The notes under the pieces are model-generated. The model did no database searches. It saw nothing but the letters and a program-made list of their open reading frames with translations, and was not told the origin of the DNA. A stretch of DNA of 64,000 nt, taken from the NCBI RefSeq assembly GCF_011634895.1, contig NZ_SIRR01000032.1:1-64000 (forward strand), written 5' to 3'. Source of the stretch: Rheinheimera pleomorphica. Its GTDB lineage: Bacteria; Pseudomonadota; Gammaproteobacteria; Enterobacterales; Alteromonadaceae. Shown here piece by piece: positions 40,973 through 48,870 of this stretch. Position 1 is the first letter of the stretch; each line of letters opens with the position of its first letter. The position numbers and the translations under genes were made by a program.

Positions 40973-42114
40973 TGAGCGCGGTAAATGAGGTGGTGCTGTA
41001 TCAGGAATTAACAGCTCAGAATGGTAAGAAAATTGGCGTCGCCACGCTTAACTCAGAAAAATCGCTAAATGCTTTAAGCCTGCCGATGGTTGAGTCACTG
41101 CTGCCACAACTGCAAGCCTGGCAAGTCGACAATAGCATTAGTATGGTATTGCTGCAGGGCGCTGGCGATAAAGCCTTCTGCGCCGGCGGCGATATTCGTG
41201 ATCTATACAAAGCCATGCTGGATAAGCCGGGTGAGTATGCGCCCTATGTTGAAGAGTTTTTCACCAAAGAATACACGCTGGATTACTTAATCCACACCTT
41301 TGGTAAGCCGGTGCTGGTATGGGGTAATGGCATTGTTATGGGCGGCGGTTTAGGCCTGATGGCGGGGGCCTCGCATCGGGTGGTGACTGCAAGCAGCCGC
41401 ATCGCGATGCCGGAGATGGCGATTGGCTTATACCCCGATGTTGGCGCCAGCTGGTTTTTAAACCGGATGCCGGCCGGTTGCGGTCTGTTTTTAGGCTTAA
41501 CCGGTGCCTCTATTAACGCCGCCGATGCCAAGTTTATTGGTCTGGCCGATAACTTCTTGTTGCATGAGCGCAAAGACGCGCTGCTGCAAAAGCTGCTCAG
41601 CATTAACTGGGGCGATACCATAGCGCTTAACCATCAGAAGCTGAGCGATGTGCTGCGTAGTGAAGAAGATCAGTGCCGCACCCAGATGCCGCTGAGTAAT
41701 ATCCGGCCGCATCAGGGTGAAATTGAGCAGTTGGCCAACCACGACAATCTGCAAAACGTGATCGCTGCAATTAATACTATGGCTGGTGAAGATAAATGGC
41801 TGCAAAAAGCCAAAGAATCGCTGGCCTATGGCAGCCCTATCACCGCGCACATTGTATTTGAGCTGTTAAAGCTGGGGCAGAGCAAAATTCTGGCCGACAG
41901 TTTCCGTCTGGAGCTGGGTTTAAGTGTGCAATGCGGCAAGCTGGGCGAGTTTACCGAAGGTGTGCGTGCGCTATTAATGGACAAAGATTTACAACCGAAG
42001 TGGCAATATAAAACGGTAGATGAGGTGCCGCAAAGCGTAATTGACGAGCTGTTCCGCTCACCGTGGGCAGCTAACGAGCACCCGCTGCGCGATTTGGGCC
42101 AAACCGATAACTAA
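40972..42114 (+). CDS. 3-hydroxyisobutyryl-CoA hydrolase
   Basis: 380 residues, longer than ordinary crotonases. Motifs FCAGGDIRDLYKA, GNGIVMGGGLGLMAGASHRV and PEMAIGLYPDVGASWFLNR are those of the HIBYL-CoA hydrolase branch. It releases free 3-hydroxyisobutyrate and CoA, drawing off toxic methacrylyl-CoA. One-base overlap with the hydratase gene; mmsB follows 12 bases later. Confidence 0.92.
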   Translation: MSAVNEVVLYQELTAQNGKKIGVATLNSEKSLNALSLPMVESLLPQLQAWQVDNSISMVLLQGAGDKAFCAGGDIRDLYKAMLDKPGEYAPYVEEFFTKEYTLDYLIHTFGKPVLVWGNGIVMGGGLGLMAGASHRVVTASSRIAMPEMAIGLYPDVGASWFLNRMPAGCGLFLGLTGASINAADAKFIGLADNFLLHERKDALLQKLLSINWGDTIALNHQKLSDVLRSEEDQCRTQMPLSNIRPHQGEIEQLANHDNLQNVIAAINTMAGEDKWLQKAKESLAYGSPITAHIVFELLKLGQSKILADSFRLELGLSVQCGKLGEFTEGVRALLMDKDLQPKWQYKTVDEVPQSVIDELFRSPWAANEHPLRDLGQTDN

Positions 42115-42126
42115 TCAGGAGCAAAT

Positions 42127-43014
42127 ATGGCGAAGGTTGCATTTATAGGCTTAGGTAATATGGGTGGCCCTATGGCCATCAATCTGGTGAAAGCCGGCCA
42201 CAACGTGACGGCCTTTGATTTATCGGCCGCGGCATTGGCACAGGTAAAAGCCGGGGGCGCTGCGGTGGCTGCCACTGCGGCAGAGGCGGTAACCGGCGCT
42301 GAGTTTGTTATTTCGATGCTGCCGGCCGGTAAGCACGTTCTGGGGCTGTACTTAGGCGAGCAGGGCATCGCAGGCAACATCAGTAAAGAGGCATTGGTGA
42401 TTGACTGCTCAACCATTGACGCCGACAGCGCGCGTAAAGTCGGTGCGGGCCTCTTTGCACAAGGCATCGCCTTTATCGATGCACCGGTATCCGGTGGTGT
42501 CGGTGGTGCTAAGGCCGGCACGCTAACCTTTATTGTTGGCGGCGATGCGGCGCATTTTGAGCGCGCGAAAACTGTGCTTGGCAATATGGGCAAAAACCTG
42601 TTTCACGCCGGTGATGTTGGCGCCGGGCAGGTGGCGAAAATTTGTAACAATATGCTGTTAAGCATTTTAATGGTAGGCACCTCAGAAGCGCTGCAAATGG
42701 GCGTGGATAACGGCCTGGACCCGAAAGTGCTGTCAGAGATTATGCTGAAAAGCTCAGGCCGTAACTGGACATTAGAGCTGTATAACCCTTGTCCGGATGT
42801 AATGCCCAATGTGCCATCGTCAAACGGTTATCAGGGCGGCTTTATGGTCGATTTAATGGCCAAAGATTTAGGCCTGGCACTGGAAGCGGCGATGCAAAGT
42901 AACAGCAGCACGCCAATGGGTGCACTGGCGCGTAGCCTGTACGTGGCGCACCAGCGGGCCGGTAATGGCAAACTGGATTTTTCCAGCATTTTTAAGCTGT
43001 TTGAAAAGAAGTAA
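42127..43014 (+). CDS. mmsB: 3-hydroxyisobutyrate dehydrogenase
   Basis: 295 residues: NAD-binding GLGNMGGPMAINL, substrate motif DAPVSGGVGGAKAGTL, catalytic Lys in KICNNM, and NVPSSNGYQGGFM near the C-terminus typical of MmsB. It oxidises 3-hydroxyisobutyrate to methylmalonate semialdehyde, the MmsA substrate. A paralogue without this context lies at 24221. Confidence 0.95.
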   Translation: MAKVAFIGLGNMGGPMAINLVKAGHNVTAFDLSAAALAQVKAGGAAVAATAAEAVTGAEFVISMLPAGKHVLGLYLGEQGIAGNISKEALVIDCSTIDADSARKVGAGLFAQGIAFIDAPVSGGVGGAKAGTLTFIVGGDAAHFERAKTVLGNMGKNLFHAGDVGAGQVAKICNNMLLSILMVGTSEALQMGVDNGLDPKVLSEIMLKSSGRNWTLELYNPCPDVMPNVPSSNGYQGGFMVDLMAKDLGLALEAAMQSNSSTPMGALARSLYVAHQRAGNGKLDFSSIFKLFEKK

Positions 43015-43035
43015 TTGGTTAAGTAGTGAAGTCAC

Positions 43036-43291
43036 GCGGCTACTGCGTACATTTTTTCTGAGACACGCCATAAACCGTCCATGGGGCTCGATTCCGGCCA
43101 TCCATGGCCTCCAACGGTCTCAGAAAAAAGTACATCCGTATCCGCTACTACTGCTTTTTTACGTAGCCGGGCGTTACTTCAAAGGCAGACGCGGATGTAC
43201 TTTTTTGGCGGACCGTCTTTTTCAGGGATGAAAAAGAGGAGCCTACAGGGATGTATTTACGGCGTGTCCGACGAAAAATGTACGCAGCGGC
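43036..43291. repeat. intergenic two-hairpin element, copy e (between mmsB and the SDR gene)
   Basis: Fills the 316-bp gap. Hairpin 1: arms 43036-43064 and 43117-43145 (TTTTTTCTGAGAC closes perfectly on GTCTCAGAAAAAA), core 43065-43116 (52 nt). Hairpin 2: arms 43191-43213 and 43266-43291, core 43214-43265 (52 nt). In the second core the inner stem is CTTTTTC/GAAAAAG, whereas copies a and b have GTTTTTC/GAAAAAC, a compensated base-pair swap. Confidence 0.9.
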
Positions 43292-43330
43292 TGTCGGTGC
43301 AGAACAATACTTGTAAATTAAGGTAGAAAG

Positions 43331-44089
43331 ATGAACCTGCAAAACAAAACCATCGTAATCACTGGCGGCGCACAAGGCTTAGGCCTCGAAATGGCCCGCA
43401 TGTGCGCAGCTGAAGGCGCCAAACTGGCATTAATCGATATGAATGCCGACCAGTTAGCGGCTGCCAAAGCCGAGCTGGGTGTGAGCACCACAGTACAAAC
43501 CTATATTGCTAACGTGGCCGATGAACAGCAGGTTGAAAGCACCTTTGCCCAAATTGACAGCGATTTTGATGGCATTGATGGCTTGATCAACAATGCCGGC
43601 ATTTTACGTGACGGCTTATTGCTTAAATACAAAGACGGCGAGTTGCAAAGCAAAATGTCGCTGGCACAGTTCCAGTCGGTGATTGATGTTAACTTAACCG
43701 GCGTGTTCCTGTGTGGCCGCGAAGCCGCAGCGGCTATGGTAAAGCGCGGCACTAAGGGCGTGATTATTAATATGTCCAGCGTAGCGCGGGCCGGCAATAT
43801 GGGCCAAACCAACTATGCTGCCTCTAAAGCCGGTGTAGTGGCGATGACAGTCACCTGGGCGCGCGAATTGGGCCGCTTTGGTATTCGCGTAGGCGCCATA
43901 GCGCCGGGCGTTATCCGCACGGCGATGACCGATGCAATGAAACCCGAAGCACGCGATCGTTTAGAGAAAATGAAACCGGTCGGCCGCTTAGGCGAAGCCA
44001 GCGAAATTGCCCACACCGCTAAATATATATTCGAGAATGACTTCTTTACCGGACGGGTAGTGGAAATCGACGGCGGCATTAGTATGTAA
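43331..44089 (+). CDS. short-chain dehydrogenase/reductase in the valine cluster
   Basis: 252 residues, classical SDR: GGAQGLG cofactor motif (about 12-18), NNAG, catalytic Ser/Tyr/Lys with YAASK. FabG-like overall. Its position after mmsB matches the same-order cluster in Shewanella. It may oxidise a 3-hydroxyacyl-CoA such as 2-methyl-3-hydroxybutyryl-CoA from isoleucine; substrate is inferred from context only. A terminator follows. Confidence 0.85.
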   Translation: MNLQNKTIVITGGAQGLGLEMARMCAAEGAKLALIDMNADQLAAAKAELGVSTTVQTYIANVADEQQVESTFAQIDSDFDGIDGLINNAGILRDGLLLKYKDGELQSKMSLAQFQSVIDVNLTGVFLCGREAAAAMVKRGTKGVIINMSSVARAGNMGQTNYAASKAGVVAMTVTWARELGRFGIRVGAIAPGVIRTAMTDAMKPEARDRLEKMKPVGRLGEASEIAHTAKYIFENDFFTGRVVEIDGGISM

Positions 44090-44108
44090 TCGCCTGATTA
44101 TTTACACC

Positions 44109-44132
44109 AAAGGGCGCTGCGGCGCCTTTTTT
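44109..44132 (+). terminator. terminator after the SDR gene
   Basis: GC-rich hairpin AAGGGCGC/GCGCCTT-type followed by six T, 20 bases after the SDR stop codon. It closes the atoB-mmsB-SDR cluster. Confidence 0.75.
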
Positions 44133-44375
44133 ATTGTTATGATAATCGGTTTTTTCAAATTTATTTAAAATGTTTTTTATTTTGCTCCTGTGTTTTTTTA
44201 GTGTTTATTTTATGGTGTTTATTGTTTTGTTGCTGTGTTTTGCTGTTGTAAGGTCTTGTTTATTTTAGGTTGTAATAATAACTCGGTAGATGTCTGAGGA
44301 TTTACTATACTTTGTCGTGCTCGGTGTCTGAATTAAATGTGAGCAGATTATTTCACTATTAAAAGGATATTTAAG

Positions 44376-44825
44376 ATGAAAAAGATTCTGATAGCACTTT
44401 TGAGCATAGTGTTCAGTTGTACCCTGCAGGCAAAAGATAGGCTGGAAGTGTACAAAGATTACGATCTGGGTACGGAAATAATGACTATTACCACCGTTAA
44501 GGTGGACCCGAATATGGGTGATGTTTACCTAGCCGGTTTAAAGAACAGCTGGATAAAGGCGGTAAAGTTGCAGAAAGAGTTGGGTTTTATTAAAGACTGG
44601 AAAATATACGGCAGTGATCTACCTAACAGTGGTGAGTTTAATATGCTGTTAGTAGTGACATTTAATAGCAGTGCTGATCTGGAGCCCAGCAAAAAGAAAT
44701 ATGATGCCTTTATGAAAAAATGGAGTGAGGCAGACGAGAAAATGTCAAATGAAACCGCGGCTAAGTATCCTGAAGTAAGAACGCTGACCGGTGAGTATCA
44801 AATGCGTGAAATTATGATGAAATAA
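44376..44825 (+). CDS. hypothetical secreted protein, 149 residues
   Basis: Not recognised. Signal peptide of about 19 residues (MKKILIALLSIVFSCTLQA/KD). The mature part is lysine-rich, with a possible ferredoxin-like alpha/beta layout (WIKAVKLQKELGFIKDWKIYG; NMLLVVTFNSSADLEPSKKKYDAFMKKW). Good ribosome site (AAAGGATA). Upstream lies an unusually T-rich 230-bp stretch and the gene is more A/T-rich than its neighbours, consistent with recent acquisition. Terminated at 44875. Confidence 0.7.
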   Translation: MKKILIALLSIVFSCTLQAKDRLEVYKDYDLGTEIMTITTVKVDPNMGDVYLAGLKNSWIKAVKLQKELGFIKDWKIYGSDLPNSGEFNMLLVVTFNSSADLEPSKKKYDAFMKKWSEADEKMSNETAAKYPEVRTLTGEYQMREIMMK

Positions 44826-44874
44826 ATTGTATTTTAGATGTGATTTATTTTTGCTGTGCAGTCTGCTATTGAAT

Positions 44875-44909
44875 AAGCGCCCTGAACAAGGTTTCATGGG
44901 CGCTTTTTT
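44875..44909 (+). terminator. terminator between the secreted protein and protease genes
   Basis: Stem AAGCGCCC/GGGCGCTT with a 15-base loop and a six-T run on the plus strand. It sits ten bases from the convergent protease stop codon, so both transcripts may use it. Confidence 0.8.
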
Positions 44910-44918
44910 AGTTTAAAA

Positions 44919-45746
44919 TTAGTGGTTTGCCATAAAACCGTTGATAAAATCCAGCACATTTTGCCTATCTACCCGGAATACGCCACCCGTGCCGCCACAA
45001 GACCCGTTCAAGCCAAAGGAGGTTACCCCGGCAATAACCATACTGTTGCCAATAAAGTTAGGGCCTCCAGAGTCACCAAAGCAGGTACCGCCGGTAGAAG
45101 CGTTATTCGATAGTAGCAACGAGAAGTCGCCGGTAAAACCCGGCACATTAGATTGGATCAGCCAGGGGTTTGAGCGCATTCTGACACGCAGCCCGGAGTA
45201 TGGTGCATTGCCGGTAGGATCTGAAGTGATGCGCTGCAAACCATAGCCGACGGCAGTGAAGCTGCTAAAATTGCGACCAGATTTAATTAAGTCGTTGCTA
45301 TTTAATGTAGGCAGTTGGCCGTATTGCCCGATATCCAGAGTAACTGGCATTGCCAGTTTAACCATGCCGACATCATTACGGACAAAAGAGGCGGTCGGGT
45401 AATCCGGATGTGTCGCCCAGGCTGCTGCTTCAACGGTATTATTGCCACCGCCAAAGGGGTAATTGTTATCGCCGTTTTGCACATCTGACTCGGTAAAAAT
45501 GCGAATGCCACTGACAACACCGGGCATACCAGTGCAATGTCCGGCGGTTAACACAAATTGTGGCGTAATCAGGGTACCACTGCAGCGCCAGGCCGGTGAA
45601 CCATTCACATCCATAATAAGCAGCACAACGGCGGGATGTTGGTCGCCATCCAGCTCACCGTGCGTTATTGCCAGGGTGGTGCCCGACCAGGTTAATGCCA
45701 CGGCAGCAATCGCGGTGCAAAGGTGTTTCCATGTTCTAAATTCCAT
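44919..45746 (-). CDS. secreted trypsin-like serine protease (S1 family)
   Basis: 275 residues. Signal peptide 1-26 (ending TTLA). Catalytic triad His70 (TAGHC), Asp125 (RNDVGMVKL) and Ser226 (FGDSGGPN) are all present. Two further Cys near Ser226 suit the usual disulphides. Likely an extracellular or periplasmic endopeptidase. It has its own 420-bp upstream region and converges with the small secreted protein gene. Confidence 0.9.
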   Translation of the reverse strand: MEFRTWKHLCTAIAAVALTWSGTTLAITHGELDGDQHPAVVLLIMDVNGSPAWRCSGTLITPQFVLTAGHCTGMPGVVSGIRIFTESDVQNGDNNYPFGGGNNTVEAAAWATHPDYPTASFVRNDVGMVKLAMPVTLDIGQYGQLPTLNSNDLIKSGRNFSSFTAVGYGLQRITSDPTGNAPYSGLRVRMRSNPWLIQSNVPGFTGDFSLLLSNNASTGGTCFGDSGGPNFIGNSMVIAGVTSFGLNGSCGGTGGVFRVDRQNVLDFINGFMANH

Positions 45747-46166
45747 TAGTTGTACTCCCTCTACTTTAGTTTGACGAGATGACCAGCATACTCAGAGGAA
45801 CTACAGCCAGCCTCACTGCCGGTGTTGTGGAACAGACAGAAATATGGTTGCAGCTTGTTATTCTGTCAAATGTCGGCTGAGGGCTGAAATAACCGGGGTT
45901 GTAAAAGAACATGACGGAGTCAGCGATACTTAACGCTGATGCTGTTTTGATTTAACCTGGAAGTAAAATAACCTGCATACTGTTTAAGAAGCTATGCCAT
46001 TTTATTCTTAAAACCAGCTTAGTTAGCTAAAGAGATTATCAGTAGCGACGGCATTAATATCCCGGCGCTGTGGTAAATCAGTAGTGGACATTTGGCCAGC
46101 AGCACTGGCACAGTATAGCGACATTCACGTCTGGAAAATCTTAACCAAAACAATGGGGAACCCACA
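45747..46166. other. 420-bp intergenic region, no gene seen
   Basis: Separates the divergent protease and NTF2-like genes. No frame has coding character, no tRNA and no strong terminator. A small hairpin TCAGCG/CGCTGA near 45920 is the only structure noted. It presumably holds the two divergent promoters. Confidence 0.5.
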
Positions 46167-46595
46167 ATGAAAACCAGCCTGCTGCTCGCCACGTTGTTAT
46201 TAACGCCAACGCTTGCCCTGGCGGATGACAAAGCCGAACTTACTGCACTGTTAAGCGAGTTTTTAGACGGCGCTACCCGTAACGATGCCGCTATTCATAA
46301 TAAATACTGGGCTGATGAGCTTATTTATACCAGCTCTGGCGGTACCCGCTTTGGCAAAGCTGAGCTGATGCAAAGCGTTAGCAGCCGCGGCATGTTAAAA
46401 GCCGATGAAATTGACACCGTGTACGACAGTGAAGACGTACGCATTATGCAGTACGGTGATACCGCGGTAGTCGCCTTTGTGCTGGTGGCCAGAGCTGGTG
46501 TTGATACCAAACGTTATTTAAACAGCGGCACCTTTGTGCGTAAAAATGGCCAATGGCAGGCGGTAAACTGGCAAGCGACCATTAAAGCGGAATAA
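46167..46595 (+). CDS. secreted NTF2-like / DUF4440 family protein
   Basis: 142 residues. Signal peptide about 1-19 (ending ALADD). The rest has the SnoaL/NTF2 cone-fold pattern: an N-terminal helix (LSEFLDGATRNDAAIHNKYWADELIY), then SSGG.RFGKAELM, then strands ending FVRKNGQWQAVNWQAT. DUF4440 members include ketosteroid-isomerase-like proteins of unknown role. First of a small cluster with the tautomerase and acetyltransferase genes. Confidence 0.8.
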   Translation: MKTSLLLATLLLTPTLALADDKAELTALLSEFLDGATRNDAAIHNKYWADELIYTSSGGTRFGKAELMQSVSSRGMLKADEIDTVYDSEDVRIMQYGDTAVVAFVLVARAGVDTKRYLNSGTFVRKNGQWQAVNWQATIKAE

Positions 46596-46634
46596 CAGCC
46601 ATAGCGCAGCGGTTTAAGCATTAAGGAGCCTATT

Positions 46635-46970
46635 TTGCCGCATTGTATTATTGAACACTCAGACGCATTAGATGCTAAAGCACTGCTAAAAGCGGTATTT
46701 GCTGGCGCATCACAATCCGCGCTGTTTGAGCCGGGCGGCACAGACATTAAAGTGCGGGCCCAGCCTTACCAGCAACATATCAGCGGTGCCGAGCATCGCG
46801 ATTTTATCCATGTGCAGCTAAAAATTTTAAGCGGCCGAAACTTAGCGCAAAAACAGCATTTGTCGCAATGCGTGCTGGAGCAGTTGCTTAAGCTTGAGCT
46901 TACAAGCTGCTCGCATACGGTCGAAGTGATTGATATCGACCGTGCCAGCTATGCCAAAAAGGTTAGCTAA
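46635..46970 (+). CDS. 5-carboxymethyl-2-hydroxymuconate isomerase (CHMI) family protein
   Basis: 111 residues from a TTG start at 46635 with AAGGAG upstream. The sequence begins Met-Pro-His, so Pro becomes the N-terminal catalytic base after Met removal, as in the tautomerase superfamily. The motifs PHCIIEHS and DFIHVQLKILSGR fit CHMI. No homoprotocatechuate pathway genes are nearby, so the physiological substrate is open. The next ATG follows the stop directly. Confidence 0.8.
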   Translation: MPHCIIEHSDALDAKALLKAVFAGASQSALFEPGGTDIKVRAQPYQQHISGAEHRDFIHVQLKILSGRNLAQKQHLSQCVLEQLLKLELTSCSHTVEVIDIDRASYAKKVS

Positions 46971-47249
46971 ATGCAGATCAAACTAGATGATTTATCCGGC
47001 GGTGAAGTCATTACCTTGCTGCGAGAGCATCTGGCCGATATGTACGCCACCTCACCGCCAGAGAGTGTGCATGCGCTGGATGTTGACGCGCTCAAAGCCA
47101 GTAATATCTGCTTTTTCAGTGCCTGGCAAGGCAACGGCTTAGCCGGTTGTGTCGCCATTAAAGCGCTGGATAGCCAGCTGGCCGAGCTAACATCAATGCG
47201 CACGGCAGCAGCTTTTCGCGGCGAGGGCGCGGCTAACATGCCATGTTGA
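46971..47249 (+). pseudogene. truncated GNAT acetyltransferase, duplicate of the gene at 49217
   Basis: The first ~86 codons are about 90% identical to the intact acetyltransferase at 49217-49678, then the frame breaks off at FRGEG and ends AANMPC. The break coincides with GGCGAGGGCGCGGCTAAC, which also occurs at the end of the YciI gene (49973-49990). The acetyl-CoA binding loop (RGKGVGQAL in the intact copy) is cut, so the product is probably inactive. It looks like a duplication followed by a deletion joining acetyltransferase and YciI ends. Confidence 0.85.
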
Positions 47250-47284
47250 ACTTGACTAGTGTCTAACCCCTTCTTATATTCGTT

Positions 47285-47302
47285 TATCGTCGAATAACGA
47301 TA
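47285..47302 (+). promoter_or_regulatory. ArsR-type operator
   Basis: Perfect inverted repeat TATCGT-N6-ACGATA about 30-50 bases before the ArsR-like coding sequence. A dyad of this kind in front of an ars operon is the expected repressor site, released by arsenite. Confidence 0.55.
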
Positions 47303-47332
47303 TTAGTATTTATCAGCACGCTAAATTCAGTC

Positions 47333-47629
47333 TCCAATGATCAACTGGCCGCTATCGCCAAAGCGATTGCACATCCTGCCCGCATACAAATTGTCCGTCT
47401 GCTGCTGAGCAAGCCGTCCTGTATTGGTGGTGAAATCACCAGTGAAGTTGGTCTTGCTCAATCAACTGTGTCGGAGCACTTGCGCATATTAAAGGCGGCA
47501 GAAATCGTTATCGGTGAAATAGAACACCCGCGAGTGTGTTACAGCCTTAACCGTGAAAAGTTATTGCCGCTACTGGATTTGTTACAGCAAATTGCCAGCA
47601 GTCAGGTATCACTATCGGCGCGGCTGTAA
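47333..47629 (+). pseudogene. arsR: ArsR-family arsenic repressor without a recognisable start codon
   Basis: The frame from 47333 reads SNDQLAAIAKAIAHPARIQ..., a winged-helix ArsR protein with the helix motif GLAQSTVSEHLRILKAAEIV and C-terminal DLLQQIASSQ. Between the upstream stop (47264-47266) and the conserved N-terminus there is no ATG, GTG or TTG in this frame; GTC stands where a start is expected. Either the start is mutated or a rare codon is used. About 98 codons remain, near full length. It is followed by a truncated arsenite transporter. Confidence 0.75.
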
Positions 47630-47671
47630 GTTCTCAGAGTAAGGTTAGGTACTAAAGGTATTGAGTAAATT

Positions 47672-48103
47672 ATGGGTATTTTTGAGCGGTATTTATCAGT
47701 TTGGGTGGCGCTATGTATTGCTACCGGTGTTGTGCTTGGCAACCTGATACCGGGTGTGTTTCAGGCCATAGCGGCGATTGAATACGGCCAGATTAACTTA
47801 GTGGTGGCACTGCTGATTTGGTTAATGATTTATCCGATGATGGTGCAGATAGATTTTGGTGCAATTAAAGATGTGGGCAAAAAGCCTAAGGGCATTGTGC
47901 TTACGCTTGTGATGAACTGGTTAGTTAAGCCTTTTACTATGGCTGCGCTGGGTTGGTTGTTTTTTAAGGTGTTCTTCGCCGGTTGGGTTGACCCACAAAG
48001 TGCCAATGAATATATCGCCGGTATGATTTTACTTGGCGTTGCGCCCTGTACCGCGATGGTGTTTGTCTGGAGCCAGCTGACCAAAGGCGATGCCAAACAC
48101 TGA
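47672..48103 (+). pseudogene. ACR3-family arsenite efflux transporter, N-terminal fragment
   Basis: 143 residues matching only the N-terminal part of ACR3/ArsB-type permeases: four hydrophobic helices and the conserved [20 protein letters not shown] motif. Intact ACR3 proteins have about 340-400 residues and ten helices, so about 60% is missing; the sequence becomes unrelated right after KGDAK. It would not transport arsenite. With the arsR remnant upstream this is a decayed ars operon. Confidence 0.85.
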
Positions 48104-48174
48104 TGCCAACACATGAACTAGAGCAAAAAGCCACCATCAAAGCTGAGTAGGCCTCATCTACAATTTGGACGCAC

Positions 48175-48870
48175 TCAGAATGATAAACGTACGCCCACGT
48201 TCAATGTGGTGATTTTTCCATACTCGTAGCCTGTAACCAGCGCGATGTTGGGGTGGAAATGCCAGCGCCCGTTTACACCGATAAGAACGTCGGACTCAAA
48301 GGGATCTGAACCGCTGGACGCGACGCCACCAACCGCGGTGTAACGCGCATGGCCCTGCAGATGTAACGTCGGCGTTGCTGCCCAGATAACGCCAAGCTCC
48401 GCACCAGGGCCGCTGTCGTCAGCGTCGACATCCAGATTGAAACCTGCAGCGCGCGCATCCTTGAACTCGAGCTGATCAAGGCTTAGCCGACCGTAGTAAG
48501 CCAGGCTTTTCGAGACCGGGTATTGGTAACCCACGCCAATGCGCCAACGCACCACGTCGTACTCACCGGCAACAGTGTCGGTGCCGCTACGGATCTCAAG
48601 CTCTTGGCCAAGTGAGGCATACTCGCCAAACAGGTGCAGCTGATCGGTTAACTGCCACGCCCCACCAATAAATGCACCGCCATCAGCATCGCTTTCAACA
48701 TCAAGTGGCACGCTCCCCGTGACTGCGCCGGATGTCTCAATGTCGTTGACAAAGCCGCCGACAATACCGCCTTCGATGTAGGTAAAGCCAATATCTCTCG
48801 CATGCGCCATCGCCGGTCCAGCCAACGATACTGCAATCGCTACCATGATCATTCTGTTTTGCTTCGACAT
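48175..48870 (-). CDS. outer-membrane beta-barrel protein
   Basis: 231 residues from the ATG at 48870 (MSKQNRMIMVAIAVSLAGPAMA is a signal peptide). The mature part is a small OmpA/OmpW-like barrel with alternating strands (LHLFGEYASLGQELEIRSG; VRWRIGVGYQYPVSKSLAYYGRLSLDQLEF) and a C-terminal Phe (NVGVRLSF). Function unknown. It lies between the ars remnants and the acetyltransferase duplicate, so it may have arrived with that segment. Confidence 0.8.
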   Translation of the reverse strand: MSKQNRMIMVAIAVSLAGPAMAHARDIGFTYIEGGIVGGFVNDIETSGAVTGSVPLDVESDADGGAFIGGAWQLTDQLHLFGEYASLGQELEIRSGTDTVAGEYDVVRWRIGVGYQYPVSKSLAYYGRLSLDQLEFKDARAAGFNLDVDADDSGPGAELGVIWAATPTLHLQGHARYTAVGGVASSGSDPFESDVLIGVNGRWHFHPNIALVTGYEYGKITTLNVGVRLSF

